64,000 nt of DNA from Catellatospora paridis (GTDB lineage: Bacteria; Actinomycetota; Actinomycetes; Mycobacteriales; Micromonosporaceae). Both the position numbers and the translations under genes were made by a program. Under the pieces are notes generated by a model, which ran no database searches, had not been told where the DNA came from, and saw nothing but the letters and a program-made list of their open reading frames with translations. Shown here one piece after another: positions 42,927-51,897 of this stretch. Each line of letters begins with the position of its first letter. Position 1 is the first letter of the stretch. The stretch covers positions 403,621-467,620 of the forward strand of contig NZ_ML769315.1 in the NCBI RefSeq assembly GCF_009720365.1, read 5' to 3'.

Positions 42927-44197
42927 GGTCTCTCCTCCCCGATCCGCCAGATGACGACCTCGCCGGCCTTGGTCGTGCAGGCCACCGCCCGCGGCACCGA
43001 CGCGCACTGCACCAGTCCGTGCGGCTCCCGGCCGAGCGGCCGCAGCCCGTCGGCGGTCAGCTCGGCGACGTGGGTGGCGAACGGGTCCCCGTCCTCGTGC
43101 CCGAGGATCCGGGCCACCTGTCCGGTCATGGACATGACGCGCCAGCCCGCCACGTCGGTGCGCGGTCGGTGGCCGGTCGGCTCCAGCCGGGCGCGGACCA
43201 CGCTCCCGGGCTCGCCGCCGTCGTCGAACAGCAGCAGCCCGGCCGGACTGCCCACGTGCGACGAGCCCTCCAGCGGCCGGATCGGGGCGCCGGTGGCGCT
43301 GTCGATCAGGTACGGCGGTCCTTCGTCGTACGGGTAGGCGCAGGACGTCCCGGCGCCGCAGTCGGCCTCCCAGGGCCACCGGTTCTCCGCACCCGCGGCG
43401 GCCAGGCGGGCGCGGTCGTACCACAGCACCCCGGTACGTCCCTCGACCCCGTTCGCGTCGAACCGGTAGCCGACGATCCCGATCGCGTCGCGGCTGGCCA
43501 ACACGGCCACCCGGGTCCCGGCCGGCAACCGCACCCGCGCGCTGCGGCGCACCGCGCCCGTGGCCAGATCGTGCTCGACCAGCCCGCCGTCGGCGGCCAG
43601 CTCCCACAGGGCCGATCCCCAGCGGTCCACGACGAACGACCGGGCCGCAGCCACGCGCCAGCGCAGCGCGAACGTCGCCGGATCGTGCAGCTCGACCACC
43701 GGCTGCTCGGGATGCCCGGAGAAGCTGACCAGCGTGCCCGCGACCTGCTCCAGATAGGCCGCCGCCCGCCAGCGCACCTGCCCGGTCCGCCGGTCGACGG
43801 CCACCGCGTCGGCGAGCGCCAACTGCGGCTGCGCCGACGTGCTCTCCGGCCGGGAGAATCCCAGCACGAGGACATCGCCGACGTCGTGCACCCACTCGGT
43901 CGAGCCGGGCAGCCGCCAGCGCCGCCGGCCGTCGGCCGCGTCGTATGCCGCGACCTCGGCCGGGGTGTGGACCAGGACGGTGTCGACGCCGGCCGCGGCA
44001 ACCATGAGCGCCTGCGGCTCGGCCCAGCGGGCCAGCTCCGTCAACCGGGGCTCCGGCGCGGGCGCGGCGGCGGTCATGGTGCAGGCGAGCAGCACACCGC
44101 ACACCGCCGTGGCGGCGAGCACGGTCGATCCGCGGCGCGGCCCGGTCGGCGGGGCAGGCTCGGCGGCCCAGTCGGCACCGAGGTCGATGACCGTCAT
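42923..44197 (-). CDS. Membrane-anchored PQQ-like beta-propeller protein, paralogue c
   Basis: 424 residues starting MTVIDLG, with one membrane helix (~27-47) and blades such as DAADGRRRWRLPG and DRRTGQVRWRA. Cys pairs C-x5-C (DCGAGTSC) and C-x8-C (QCASVPRAVAC). The ATG overlaps the stop of the 15-codon remnant (ATGA). Closest to paralogue d in sequence (LVEHDLATGAVRRSARV against LVEHDLRTGVVRRSARV). Confidence 0.82.
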   Translation of the reverse strand: MTVIDLGADWAAEPAPPTGPRRGSTVLAATAVCGVLLACTMTAAAPAPEPRLTELARWAEPQALMVAAAGVDTVLVHTPAEVAAYDAADGRRRWRLPGSTEWVHDVGDVLVLGFSRPESTSAQPQLALADAVAVDRRTGQVRWRAAAYLEQVAGTLVSFSGHPEQPVVELHDPATFALRWRVAAARSFVVDRWGSALWELAADGGLVEHDLATGAVRRSARVRLPAGTRVAVLASRDAIGIVGYRFDANGVEGRTGVLWYDRARLAAAGAENRWPWEADCGAGTSCAYPYDEGPPYLIDSATGAPIRPLEGSSHVGSPAGLLLFDDGGEPGSVVRARLEPTGHRPRTDVAGWRVMSMTGQVARILGHEDGDPFATHVAELTADGLRPLGREPHGLVQCASVPRAVACTTKAGEVVIWRIGEERP

Positions 44198-44241
44198 CCG
44201 CGCAGCCGCCAGAACGTCAGCTGGTTGCCGTCCGCCGTCAC
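44194..44241 (-). pseudogene. 15-codon remnant of a fifth propeller gene
   Basis: Between d and c there is a mini-frame VTADGNQLTFWRLRG. Its GTG overlaps the stop of d (GTGA) and its TGA overlaps the ATG of c (ATGA). Its tail matches the C-terminus of paralogue b (DGNQATLWRLPD) and its first two codons match the VT start of paralogue a. This is what remains if nearly the whole gene is deleted in frame while both couplings are kept. A functional coupling mini-gene cannot be excluded. Confidence 0.55.
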
Positions 44242-45536
44242 CGCTCCTCCTCGATCCGCAGCACGACGATGTCACCGGCCATGGTGGCGCAGACCAGGGA
44301 CCGTCCCGCCATCGTGCACTCGCGCAGCAGGTACGGCACGGCGTCGAGCCGCACCGCCTCCCGCGCCGTCAGCTCGGCCAGGTAGGTGAGGTTGTGCGGC
44401 AGGTCGTAGTGGGCGAGCACCCGCACGATGCTGTCGTCCATGCCGAGCACCCGCCAGCCCTTCAGGCCGGTCTGCCGATCGCCGGTCAGCGGGTCCAGCA
44501 CGGCCCCCACGGTCGGCAGGCTGAAGGCGGCATCGACCTCCTGGGGGCCGAGCACCAGCACCCCCAGCGGGCTGCCGAGCACCGAGCCGTCGGCCACGGA
44601 CCGGATCACGGCGCCGGTGGCCGGGTCGACCAGGAGCACCTGGTCACCTTCGGCGGAGTACGCGCAGAACAGACCGCGGCCGCACTCCTGCTCCCAGGCC
44701 CACTGGCCGGCTCCGCTGACCCCGGTCAGGTCGGCGGCGTCGTACCAGAGCGTCGGGGCGTCCCGCTGCCAGCCGCCTTCACCGAAGGCGATGATGCCCA
44801 CTGCTGCACGGCTGATCCTCAGGTTCAGGCTCCGGCTCGACTTGGGCAGCGGCACGCGCGCGCTGCGCCGCACGACTCCCGTACGCAGATCGTGTTCGAC
44901 CAGCGTGCCGTCGGGGGTGAGCCGCCAGAGCGCCGCATGCCGCTCGTCAGGCGCCCACGTCTGCGAGTCCGGCAGCCGCCAGCGCAACTCGTTGCTGCGG
45001 GAGTCACGGAACTCCACCACCTGCCCGACGCCGACGGGCAGGTGGGAGACCATGACGTCGCCGTACAGCTCGACCTGCCGGTCACTGCTCCAGCGCTGCT
45101 GCCCGGTCGCCCGGTCCACGGCGCGAACCCACTCGGGCTTCTCCCCCGTCGGCTCGTTCATCGCGTCGCCGCGGAACAGCACCACCAGGTCCTGGTACGC
45201 GACCGCATGGGCGAACGCGGCACCCGGCACGGACCACAGCTCCCGCCAGCCGTCCGGGTCGTACGCGACCGCACGCTGGTTCTCGAACACCATGACCAGC
45301 CCGGCGTCGACCACCCGGGCGACTCCTGTCGACGACGGCAGGAAGGCCAGCGTGGACAACCGGTGCCGCGGCAGCGGCGCGGCGGCGTTGACGCCGATCA
45401 GCACGGCCACCACGGCGAGTCCCGCCACCAGCCGGCGTAGCCACCGCGAGGCGCCGCCGGGCGCCGCGGGCTCGTCCGGCTCGTCGGCCGGCAGCACACC
45501 GAGGTCGATGACGGTGTCGACCGGCTCACGCACCAC
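44238..45536 (-). CDS. Membrane-anchored PQQ-like beta-propeller protein, paralogue d
   Basis: 432 residues, first gene of the array. N-terminal VDTVIDLG, membrane helix (~34-52), then propeller with DRATGQQRWSS and DPATGAVIRS blades. Cys pairs C-x5-C (ECGRGLFC) and C-x8-C (ECTMAGRSLVC). GTG at 45536 or 45533 starts it. The promoter must lie in the short gap up to the dxs terminator; I saw no clear -10. Confidence 0.82.
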   Translation of the reverse strand: MVREPVDTVIDLGVLPADEPDEPAAPGGASRWLRRLVAGLAVVAVLIGVNAAAPLPRHRLSTLAFLPSSTGVARVVDAGLVMVFENQRAVAYDPDGWRELWSVPGAAFAHAVAYQDLVVLFRGDAMNEPTGEKPEWVRAVDRATGQQRWSSDRQVELYGDVMVSHLPVGVGQVVEFRDSRSNELRWRLPDSQTWAPDERHAALWRLTPDGTLVEHDLRTGVVRRSARVPLPKSSRSLNLRISRAAVGIIAFGEGGWQRDAPTLWYDAADLTGVSGAGQWAWEQECGRGLFCAYSAEGDQVLLVDPATGAVIRSVADGSVLGSPLGVLVLGPQEVDAAFSLPTVGAVLDPLTGDRQTGLKGWRVLGMDDSIVRVLAHYDLPHNLTYLAELTAREAVRLDAVPYLLRECTMAGRSLVCATMAGDIVVLRIEEER

Positions 45537-45628
45537 GCCCGCACCACCTCACGCATCGTTGCGCGGGCCCGCCGCACCGCCGGCGGCGGTCGGCCGGCGC
45601 ACCCGCGGGCTCCGCGTGCTCAGACGCG

Positions 45629-45664
45629 CCGGAGCCGCCGACGGGTTGTCGTCGGCGGCTCCGG
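45629..45664 (-). terminator. Terminator of dxs
   Basis: Perfect 14-bp stem 45629-45642/45651-45664, beginning 17 nt after the dxs stop. Confidence 0.8.
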
Positions 45665-45680
45665 TCGTGCGCTGTGGTTG

Positions 45681-47618
45681 CTAGCCGCGCACCGAGGTCG
45701 CGAGCGGCGACGGGGCAGCCGGGGTCACCGCGGCGGCCCACTTGGTGACCCGCTCGGTGATCTCCGGGACGGTGAGCCCGATCTCGGCGAGGATCTCGGC
45801 ACGGGTGCCGTGCTCGATCCACGTCGACGGCACGCCGAGGTCGCGCAGCGGCACGTCCACCTCGTTGTCACGCAGCAGCTTGGAGACCGCGTCACCGACG
45901 CCGCCGGCCCGTACGCCGTCCTCCAGCGTCACCACCAGCTTGTGCTCGCGGGCCAGCGCCACCAGGTCCACCGGCGCCGGGCGCACCCAGCGCGGGTCGA
46001 CCACGGTCACCCCGTAGCCGCGCTCGGCCAGCTTCGCGGCGACCTGCATCGACAGGTGCGCGAACGCGCCGACCGACACCAGCAGCACGTCCTTGCGCTC
46101 GGCCTCGGCCAGCACGTCCATGCCGCCCAGGCCGTCCGAGCCGCCGACGCGGCGGAGCGCGGGCAGCGCCGCGGGCACCGAGCCGGTCGGGAACCGCACG
46201 ATGGTCGGCCCGTCCTCGATGCCGATCGCCTCGCGCAGCTCCTCGCGCAGCGTCTCGGCGTCGCGCGGGGCGGCCACCCGCAGGCCGGGCACCACGCCGA
46301 ACACCGACATGTCCCAGATGCCGTAGTGGCTCGGGCCGTCGGGGCCGGTGATGCCGGCCCGGTCCAGCACGAACGTCACCGGCAGCCGGTGCAGCGCGAC
46401 GTCCAGCAGGACCTGGTCGAAGGCCCGGTTGAGGAAGGTCGCGTACACGGCGACCACGGGGTGCAGGCCGGCCAGCGCCAGGCCCGCCGCCGAGGTGGTC
46501 GCGTGCTGCTCGGCGATGCCGACGTCGTACGCCCGGTCGGGGTACGCCGCGGCGAGCTTGTCGATGCCGGTGGACTCGGGCATCGCGGCGGTGATGCCGA
46601 CGACGTCGGGCCGCTCGCCGGCGATCTCCACCAGCTCCTCGGCGAACACGTTGGTCCACTTCAGGCTCGGGGCGGCCAGCAGCCGGCCGGTCTCCGGGTC
46701 GAACGCGCTGGGCGCGTGGAACCGGTCGGCCTCGTCGTTGAGGGCCGGCTGGTAGCCGTAGCCCTTCGCGGTGACCGCGTGCACGATCACCGGGCCGCCG
46801 AAGCGGCGCGCGCGGCCCAGCGCCGACTCCAGGGCGACCTGGTCGTGCCCGTCGACCGGCCCGATGTACTTCAGGCCGAGGTCCTCGAACATCGCCTGCG
46901 GGGCGACCGCGTCCTTGATGCCCTTCTTGACCGCGTGCAGCGCGTCGAACAGCGGCTTGCCGACCAGCGGGGTCTTCTCCAGCGCGTCCTTGACCAGGTC
47001 CAGGACCTTCTCGTAGCCGGGGTTCAGGCGCAGCGTGGCGAGGTGGTCGGCGAGCCCGCCGATGGTCGGCGCGTACGAGCGCCCGTTGTCGTTGACGATG
47101 ATCACCAGCGGGTTGTCCGTGGCGGCGATGTTGTTCAGCGCCTCCCAGCACATGCCGCCGGTCAGCGCGCCGTCCCCGACGACCGCGACCACGTGGCGCT
47201 TCTCACCGCGCAGCGCGTAGCCCTTGGCCATGCCGTCGGCGTAGGACAGCGCCGTCGAGGCGTGGCAGTTCTCGACCAGGTCGTGCTCACTCTCGGCCTG
47301 GTTCGGGTAGCCGGTGAGGCCGCCGCGCTGGCGCAGCTGGTCGAAGCCGTCCATCCGGCCGGTGACCATCTTGTGCACGTACGCCTGGTGGCCCGTGTCG
47401 AAGATGAAGCGGTCGGCCGGCGAGTCGAAGACCCGGTGCATCGCCAGGGTGAGCTCCACCACACCGAGGTTCGGGCCGATGTGCCCGCCGGTGCGCGCGA
47501 CCTTGGCGATCAGGAAGTCGCGGATCTCGGCCGCCAGGCCGGTCAGCTGCTCCGGGGACAGGGTCTTGAGGTCCTGCGGCCCCTTCACCGACCCCAACAG
47601 GGTCCCACCCTCGTTCAT
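45681..47618 (-). CDS. dxs: 1-deoxy-D-xylulose-5-phosphate synthase
   Basis: 645 residues. Condenses pyruvate and glyceraldehyde 3-phosphate, the first step of the MEP isoprenoid pathway. Thiamine-diphosphate site [17 protein letters not shown]-terminal [13 protein letters not shown], and the catalytic Glu in [14 protein letters not shown] are intact; the transketolase C-terminal domain is complete. The ATG has AGGAG upstream and overlaps the stop of a 48-codon upstream frame. Confidence 0.96.
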   Translation of the reverse strand: MNEGGTLLGSVKGPQDLKTLSPEQLTGLAAEIRDFLIAKVARTGGHIGPNLGVVELTLAMHRVFDSPADRFIFDTGHQAYVHKMVTGRMDGFDQLRQRGGLTGYPNQAESEHDLVENCHASTALSYADGMAKGYALRGEKRHVVAVVGDGALTGGMCWEALNNIAATDNPLVIIVNDNGRSYAPTIGGLADHLATLRLNPGYEKVLDLVKDALEKTPLVGKPLFDALHAVKKGIKDAVAPQAMFEDLGLKYIGPVDGHDQVALESALGRARRFGGPVIVHAVTAKGYGYQPALNDEADRFHAPSAFDPETGRLLAAPSLKWTNVFAEELVEIAGERPDVVGITAAMPESTGIDKLAAAYPDRAYDVGIAEQHATTSAAGLALAGLHPVVAVYATFLNRAFDQVLLDVALHRLPVTFVLDRAGITGPDGPSHYGIWDMSVFGVVPGLRVAAPRDAETLREELREAIGIEDGPTIVRFPTGSVPAALPALRRVGGSDGLGGMDVLAEAERKDVLLVSVGAFAHLSMQVAAKLAERGYGVTVVDPRWVRPAPVDLVALAREHKLVVTLEDGVRAGGVGDAVSKLLRDNEVDVPLRDLGVPSTWIEHGTRAEILAEIGLTVPEITERVTKWAAAVTPAAPSPLATSVRG

Positions 47619-47761
47619 GCCTTCTCCTCGCTGCGCTCGTCGGCCTCGCTGTGCTCGTCGGCGGCATGAACCGCGTTCAGCCCGCTCATGCCCTCGCCAC
47701 GCGCTCGCCGCCGTTCCCGTACGGCACTCCGGTGGGGGTGCCCTACGTTCCGCTTACCCAT
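47615..47761 (-). CDS. Possible small upstream ORF coupled to dxs, 48 aa
   Basis: Starts at an ATG 8 nt after TAGACT (47775-47770) and ends in a TGA overlapping the dxs ATG (ATGA). It encodes a basic first half and an acidic second half with the duplicated unit [12 protein letters not shown], which comes from a DNA direct repeat. Third-position GC is lower than in neighbours. May be a leader peptide, or an extra N-terminal frame without function. Confidence 0.4.
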   Translation of the reverse strand: MGKRNVGHPHRSAVRERRRARGEGMSGLNAVHAADEHSEADERSEEKA

Positions 47762-47826
47762 GCCGGGGAAGTCTATCGGCAGCACGCACGGCCGTTCACC
47801 GCCTCGCCCACCCCTTCACGGGACCT

Positions 47827-49035
47827 TCACCCGCGTCCCGGTGTCAACAGCGCGACGCACTCCACGTGATGGGTCTGCGGGAAGCAGTCGAAGGCCCGCA
47901 GCGCCCGCAACTCCCAGCCGTGCTCACGGAAGGTGCGCACGTCCCGGCCCAGTGCCGCCGGATCGCAGGCCACGTATGCCACGGCGCGCGGGTGGGCCGC
48001 CGTGATCGCCCGGACCACCGCGGCCCCGGCCCCGGTGCGCGGCGGGTCCAGCACCACCACGTCGGGCTGCGGCAGCCGCTCCTTGGGCCGCCGGTCGCGG
48101 TGCAGCGCCCGCTCGACCGTCGCCTCCACCACGCGCACCGGCAGCGCGGCCAGGTTGCCCCGGGCCGCCGCGACGCCGTCGCGGGCCGACTCGACCATGG
48201 TCACCGCGCCGGTCACCCCGACCCGGTCGGCCAGCGCCGCGGCGAACAGCCCGGCCCCGCCGTACAGGTCCCAGGCGTGCTCGCCCGGCCGCGGGTCCAG
48301 CAACTCCAGCACCGTCTGCACCAGCGTGTCCGCCGAGGCGGGGTGCACCTGCCAGAAGCCGCCCGCGGAGATCGTGAAGTCGTGCCCGGCGGCCCGCTCC
48401 ACGATCTGCTGCGGCGGGTCCTGGACCAGCTGCGCCGGGCCGGTGGACGGCTTGACCACGTCGATCAGGTCGGTGTCCGGCCAGCGCCGCTCCAGCACGT
48501 CGAGCTGCTGGATCTCCGGGTGCGCGATGGCGCAGCGGCCGATCGCCACCACCTCGTTCGAGCGGTGCTTGAGCAGGCCCGGCCGGCCCAGCGCGTCCGC
48601 GCGGTAGCGGACCCGGGTGCGCCAGCCCTCGTCGCCGCCGGGCAGCGCGTCGACCGTTACGCCCAGCGCCTGCACCTCGGACTCGTTCAGCTTGCCCAGG
48701 CGGACCAGCTGCTCGCGCACCACGGCCGCCTTCCACTCCCGCTGCGCCGGGGACGCGACATGCTGCAGGTCGCAGCCGCCACAACCATTGGCATGGGCGT
48801 ACGGGCAGCGCGGGGTGATCCGGTCGGCGGACGCCGCCAGCACCTCGACGCAGTCGCCGCGCAGGTAGGCCTTGTGCAGCTCGGTGATCTCCACGACCAC
48901 CCGCTCCCCGGGCAGCGCGTGCCGCACGAAGATCACTTGACCCTCGTGCCTGGCCACGCAGTGCCCGCCGTGCGCGATCGGCCCGACGGTCACCTCGACC
49001 TTGTCGCCCTCGTACAGTTCCGTCACGGCGGCCAT
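47827..49035 (-). CDS. RNA (uracil-C5) methyltransferase, TrmA/RumA/RlmD family
   Basis: 402 residues. TRAM domain (1-60), iron-sulfur cluster Cys77, Cys85, Cys88 and Cys168, SAM-binding DLYGGAGLFAAALA, and nucleophile C357 in YVACDPAALGRD with VVLDPPRTG upstream. Methylates U in 23S rRNA or tRNA; the target cannot be told. The ATG overlaps the permease stop by one base (TGATG). Confidence 0.92.
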   Translation of the reverse strand: MAAVTELYEGDKVEVTVGPIAHGGHCVARHEGQVIFVRHALPGERVVVEITELHKAYLRGDCVEVLAASADRITPRCPYAHANGCGGCDLQHVASPAQREWKAAVVREQLVRLGKLNESEVQALGVTVDALPGGDEGWRTRVRYRADALGRPGLLKHRSNEVVAIGRCAIAHPEIQQLDVLERRWPDTDLIDVVKPSTGPAQLVQDPPQQIVERAAGHDFTISAGGFWQVHPASADTLVQTVLELLDPRPGEHAWDLYGGAGLFAAALADRVGVTGAVTMVESARDGVAAARGNLAALPVRVVEATVERALHRDRRPKERLPQPDVVVLDPPRTGAGAAVVRAITAAHPRAVAYVACDPAALGRDVRTFREHGWELRALRAFDCFPQTHHVECVALLTPGRG

Positions 49036-51041
49036 CAGGAGTCCTCCCCCGCGCGCGGGCCGCGGGCCGGGCTGCGCACCAGGTCCCGGTCCAGCCGGTC
49101 CAGGTCGGTGCTGTTGGTCGAGGCCAGCTGCCAGGGCACGCTGGTGACCATGACGCCCGGCTCGTACAGCAGCCGGCCCTTGATCCGCAGCGCGGACTGG
49201 TTGTGCAGGATGTGCTCCCACCAGCGGCCCACCACGTACTCCGGGATGTAGACCGTCACCACGTCGCGCGGCGAGGCCCGGCGCAGCGACTTCACGTACT
49301 CGATGATGGGCCGGCTGATCTCCCGGTAGGGCGAGTCGACCACGGTCAGCGGGGTGTTGATGCCCCGGCGCTCCCACTCGGCCTGGATGGCCCGGGTGTC
49401 GGCGACGTCCACGTTGACGGTGAGCGCGGTCAGCGTGTCCGGCCGGGTGGCCTTCGCGTACGCCAGCGCCCGCATGGTCGGCAGGTGCAGCTTGCTGACC
49501 AGCACGATGGCGTGGTTGCGGGCCGGCAGCACCGGCCGCTCCTCCGACGGCACCAGCTCCCGGGCGACCGTGTCGTAGTGCTTGCGGATGCCCACCATGA
49601 TCGCGTAGATCACCGCCATCGCCGCGATCGAGATCCATGCGCCGTGGGTGAACTTCGTCAGCAGCACCAGGATCAGCACGAAGCCGGTCAGCACCGCACC
49701 GAAGCCGTTGATCACCCGAGCCCGTTTCATCCGGCGGCGGGCCGACACGTCGCGCTCGGTGCGCAGCAGCCGGTTCCAGTGCCGCAGCATGCCGATCTGC
49801 GACAGCGTGAACGACACGAAGACGCCGACGATGTAGAGCTGGATCAGCCGCGTGGTCTCCGCCTGGAACGCGACGACCAGGACCGCCGCGAAGACGGCCA
49901 GCAGCAGGATGCCGTTGGAGAAGGCCAGCCGGTCGCCGCGGGTGTGCAGCTGGCGGGGCAGGTAGCGGTCCTGCGCCAGGATCGAGCCCAGCACCGGGAA
50001 GCCGTTGAACGCGGTGTTCGCGGCCAGCACCAGGATGAGCGCGGTCACCGCGATGACCAGATAGAACCCGAGCCCGAAGTGGTCGAAGATGGTCGACGCG
50101 AGCTGCGCGATGACGGTCGGCTGCTCGTAGTTCGGTCCGGCCCCGACGATCTGCTGGGCCGGGTCCTCGACGTACTGCAGGCCGGTCTTGAGGCTCAGCG
50201 CCACGATCGAGACCAGCATGATGATCGACAGCAGGCCGAGCATGAGCAGGGTGGTGGCGGCGTTCTTGCTCTTGGGCGGCTTGAACGCGGGCACGCCGTT
50301 GGAGATGGCCTCGACGCCGGTCAGCGCCGCACAACCCGAGGAGAACGCGCGTACCAACAGGAAGGCGAAGGCGAAGCTCGTGCCGACCTGCAGCCCGTGC
50401 TCGGGCAGGATGGTCAGGGCCGCGCTCGGGGCCTTCAGGTCCTCGCCCAGCACGAAGATCCGGATCACGCCCCAGCCGATCAGGCCGAGCATGGAAAGCA
50501 TGAACAGGTAGGTCGGGATGGCGAACATGAAGCCCGACTCGCGCAGACCGCGCAGGTTCACCGCGGCCAGCAGCGCGATCAGCAGCACCGCGGTGATCAC
50601 CTCGTGCCGGCCGATCAGCGGGATCGCCGCCCCCAGGTTCTCCACGCCCGACGAGATCGACACCGCCACCGTGAGCACGTAGTCCACCAGCAGCGCGCTG
50701 CCCACGGCGAGACCGGACTTGGAGCCCAGGTTGACCGTGGCGACCTCGTAGTCGCCGCCGCCGGACGGGTAGGCGTGCACGTTCTGCCGGTAACTGGCGA
50801 CGACGGTCAGCATCACCACCACGACCGCCAGCGCCACCCACGGGGAGTAGGCGTAGGCGGCGGCGCCCGCGATCGACAGGGTCAGCAGGATCTCGTTCGG
50901 CGCGTAGGCGACGCTGGACAGCGCGTCCGAGGCGAAGATCGGTAGTGCGATGCGCTTGGGCAGCAGGGTGTGCTGCAGTCGGTCGGAACGGAACGGCCTG
51001 CCGAGCAGGAGGCGCTTCAGCAGGGAGGTAGGTCTCGCCAC
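49035..51041 (-). CDS. APC-superfamily permease, KimA-like potassium transporter candidate
   Basis: 668 residues. About 12 helices start with FASDALSSVAYAPNEILLTL, followed by a ~170-residue cytoplasmic C-terminal domain (HAIVLVSKLHLPTMRALAYA). This is the layout of KimA/YdaO-type K+/H+ symporters, usually labelled amino-acid permease. It is divergent from ceoB-ceoC, the K+ uptake regulators, which favours K+. GTG 51041 lies 7 nt after TAGGCT (leaderless). Confidence 0.85.
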   Translation of the reverse strand: MARPTSLLKRLLLGRPFRSDRLQHTLLPKRIALPIFASDALSSVAYAPNEILLTLSIAGAAAYAYSPWVALAVVVVMLTVVASYRQNVHAYPSGGGDYEVATVNLGSKSGLAVGSALLVDYVLTVAVSISSGVENLGAAIPLIGRHEVITAVLLIALLAAVNLRGLRESGFMFAIPTYLFMLSMLGLIGWGVIRIFVLGEDLKAPSAALTILPEHGLQVGTSFAFAFLLVRAFSSGCAALTGVEAISNGVPAFKPPKSKNAATTLLMLGLLSIIMLVSIVALSLKTGLQYVEDPAQQIVGAGPNYEQPTVIAQLASTIFDHFGLGFYLVIAVTALILVLAANTAFNGFPVLGSILAQDRYLPRQLHTRGDRLAFSNGILLLAVFAAVLVVAFQAETTRLIQLYIVGVFVSFTLSQIGMLRHWNRLLRTERDVSARRRMKRARVINGFGAVLTGFVLILVLLTKFTHGAWISIAAMAVIYAIMVGIRKHYDTVARELVPSEERPVLPARNHAIVLVSKLHLPTMRALAYAKATRPDTLTALTVNVDVADTRAIQAEWERRGINTPLTVVDSPYREISRPIIEYVKSLRRASPRDVVTVYIPEYVVGRWWEHILHNQSALRIKGRLLYEPGVMVTSVPWQLASTNSTDLDRLDRDLVRSPARGPRAGEDS

Positions 51042-51223
51042 ATGTGGGAGCCTACGACGCCCGGGCGTGAAGCCACGTGGCACTCTGATGTCGCGCGCCG
51101 TGGGCGCGCATGGCAGGCTGGGCGAAGGTGGGGCGTCCCTTGGTGCGCCGCTTGTGTGGCGGCACGCCGGGACGAGCCGCTTTCACGGTGGCCGGGACGA
51201 CGGCATTGTCGGGAGGCGTTGAC

Positions 51224-51886
51224 GTGCACGTTGTGATCATGGGGTGCGGCCGGGTCGGCTCGACGCTCGCGCACAGCCTGGAGGCGCGCGGGCACTCCGT
51301 CTCGATCATCGACCAGGACGCCGACGCGTTCCGGCGGCTCTCCCCCGATTTCGCGGGCACCACGGTCACCGGCGTCGGCTTCGACCGCGAGGTCCTCATC
51401 CAGGCCGGCGTCGAGCGCGCCGACGCCTTCGCCGCGGTGTCCAGCGGCGACAACTCCAACATCATCTCCGCGCGGCTGGCCCGCGAGACATTCGGCGTGC
51501 AGCGGGTCGTGGCCCGCATCTACGACCAGCGCCGCGCCGAGGTGTACGAGCGGCTGGGCATCCCCACCGTGGCGACCGTGCGCTGGACCGCCGACCGCAT
51601 CGTGCGGCACCTGGTGCCCGAGGGCGCCACTGAGCTCTACCGCGACCCCACCAGCACCGTCGCCATCATCGAGATCCCGGTGAACCCCGCCTGGATCGGC
51701 CACCCGCTGCACACGCTGGAAGAGGCGACCGGCACCCGGACCGCCTTCCTCATGCGCTTCGGCCTCGGCACGCTGACCACCGCGTCCACCGTGCTGCAGG
51801 ACGGCGACCAGGTGTTCATGCTGGTCACGGACGACATCGCGGAAACCGTCACGAAGATCGCCGCCGCGCCGCCGGCCACGGTCTAG
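51224..51886 (+). CDS. ceoB: TrkA-family potassium uptake protein CeoB
   Basis: 220 residues. An RCK-N Rossmann domain (VIMGCGRVGSTLAHSLEARG) with the acidic D of IIDQD is followed by an RCK-C domain. Cytosolic regulator that binds NAD(H) or nucleotides and gates a K+ transporter. GTG 51224 has GGGAGG at 7 nt; a longer frame has none. 11 bp before ceoC. Confidence 0.92.
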   Translation: MHVVIMGCGRVGSTLAHSLEARGHSVSIIDQDADAFRRLSPDFAGTTVTGVGFDREVLIQAGVERADAFAAVSSGDNSNIISARLARETFGVQRVVARIYDQRRAEVYERLGIPTVATVRWTADRIVRHLVPEGATELYRDPTSTVAIIEIPVNPAWIGHPLHTLEEATGTRTAFLMRFGLGTLTTASTVLQDGDQVFMLVTDDIAETVTKIAAAPPATV

Positions 51887-51897
51887 GAGGAGTCACC

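Noticed and set aside
49203-50945. Open frame of 580 codons opposite the APC permease
   Set aside because: His/Gln/Gly-rich antisense frame typical of high-GC shadows.
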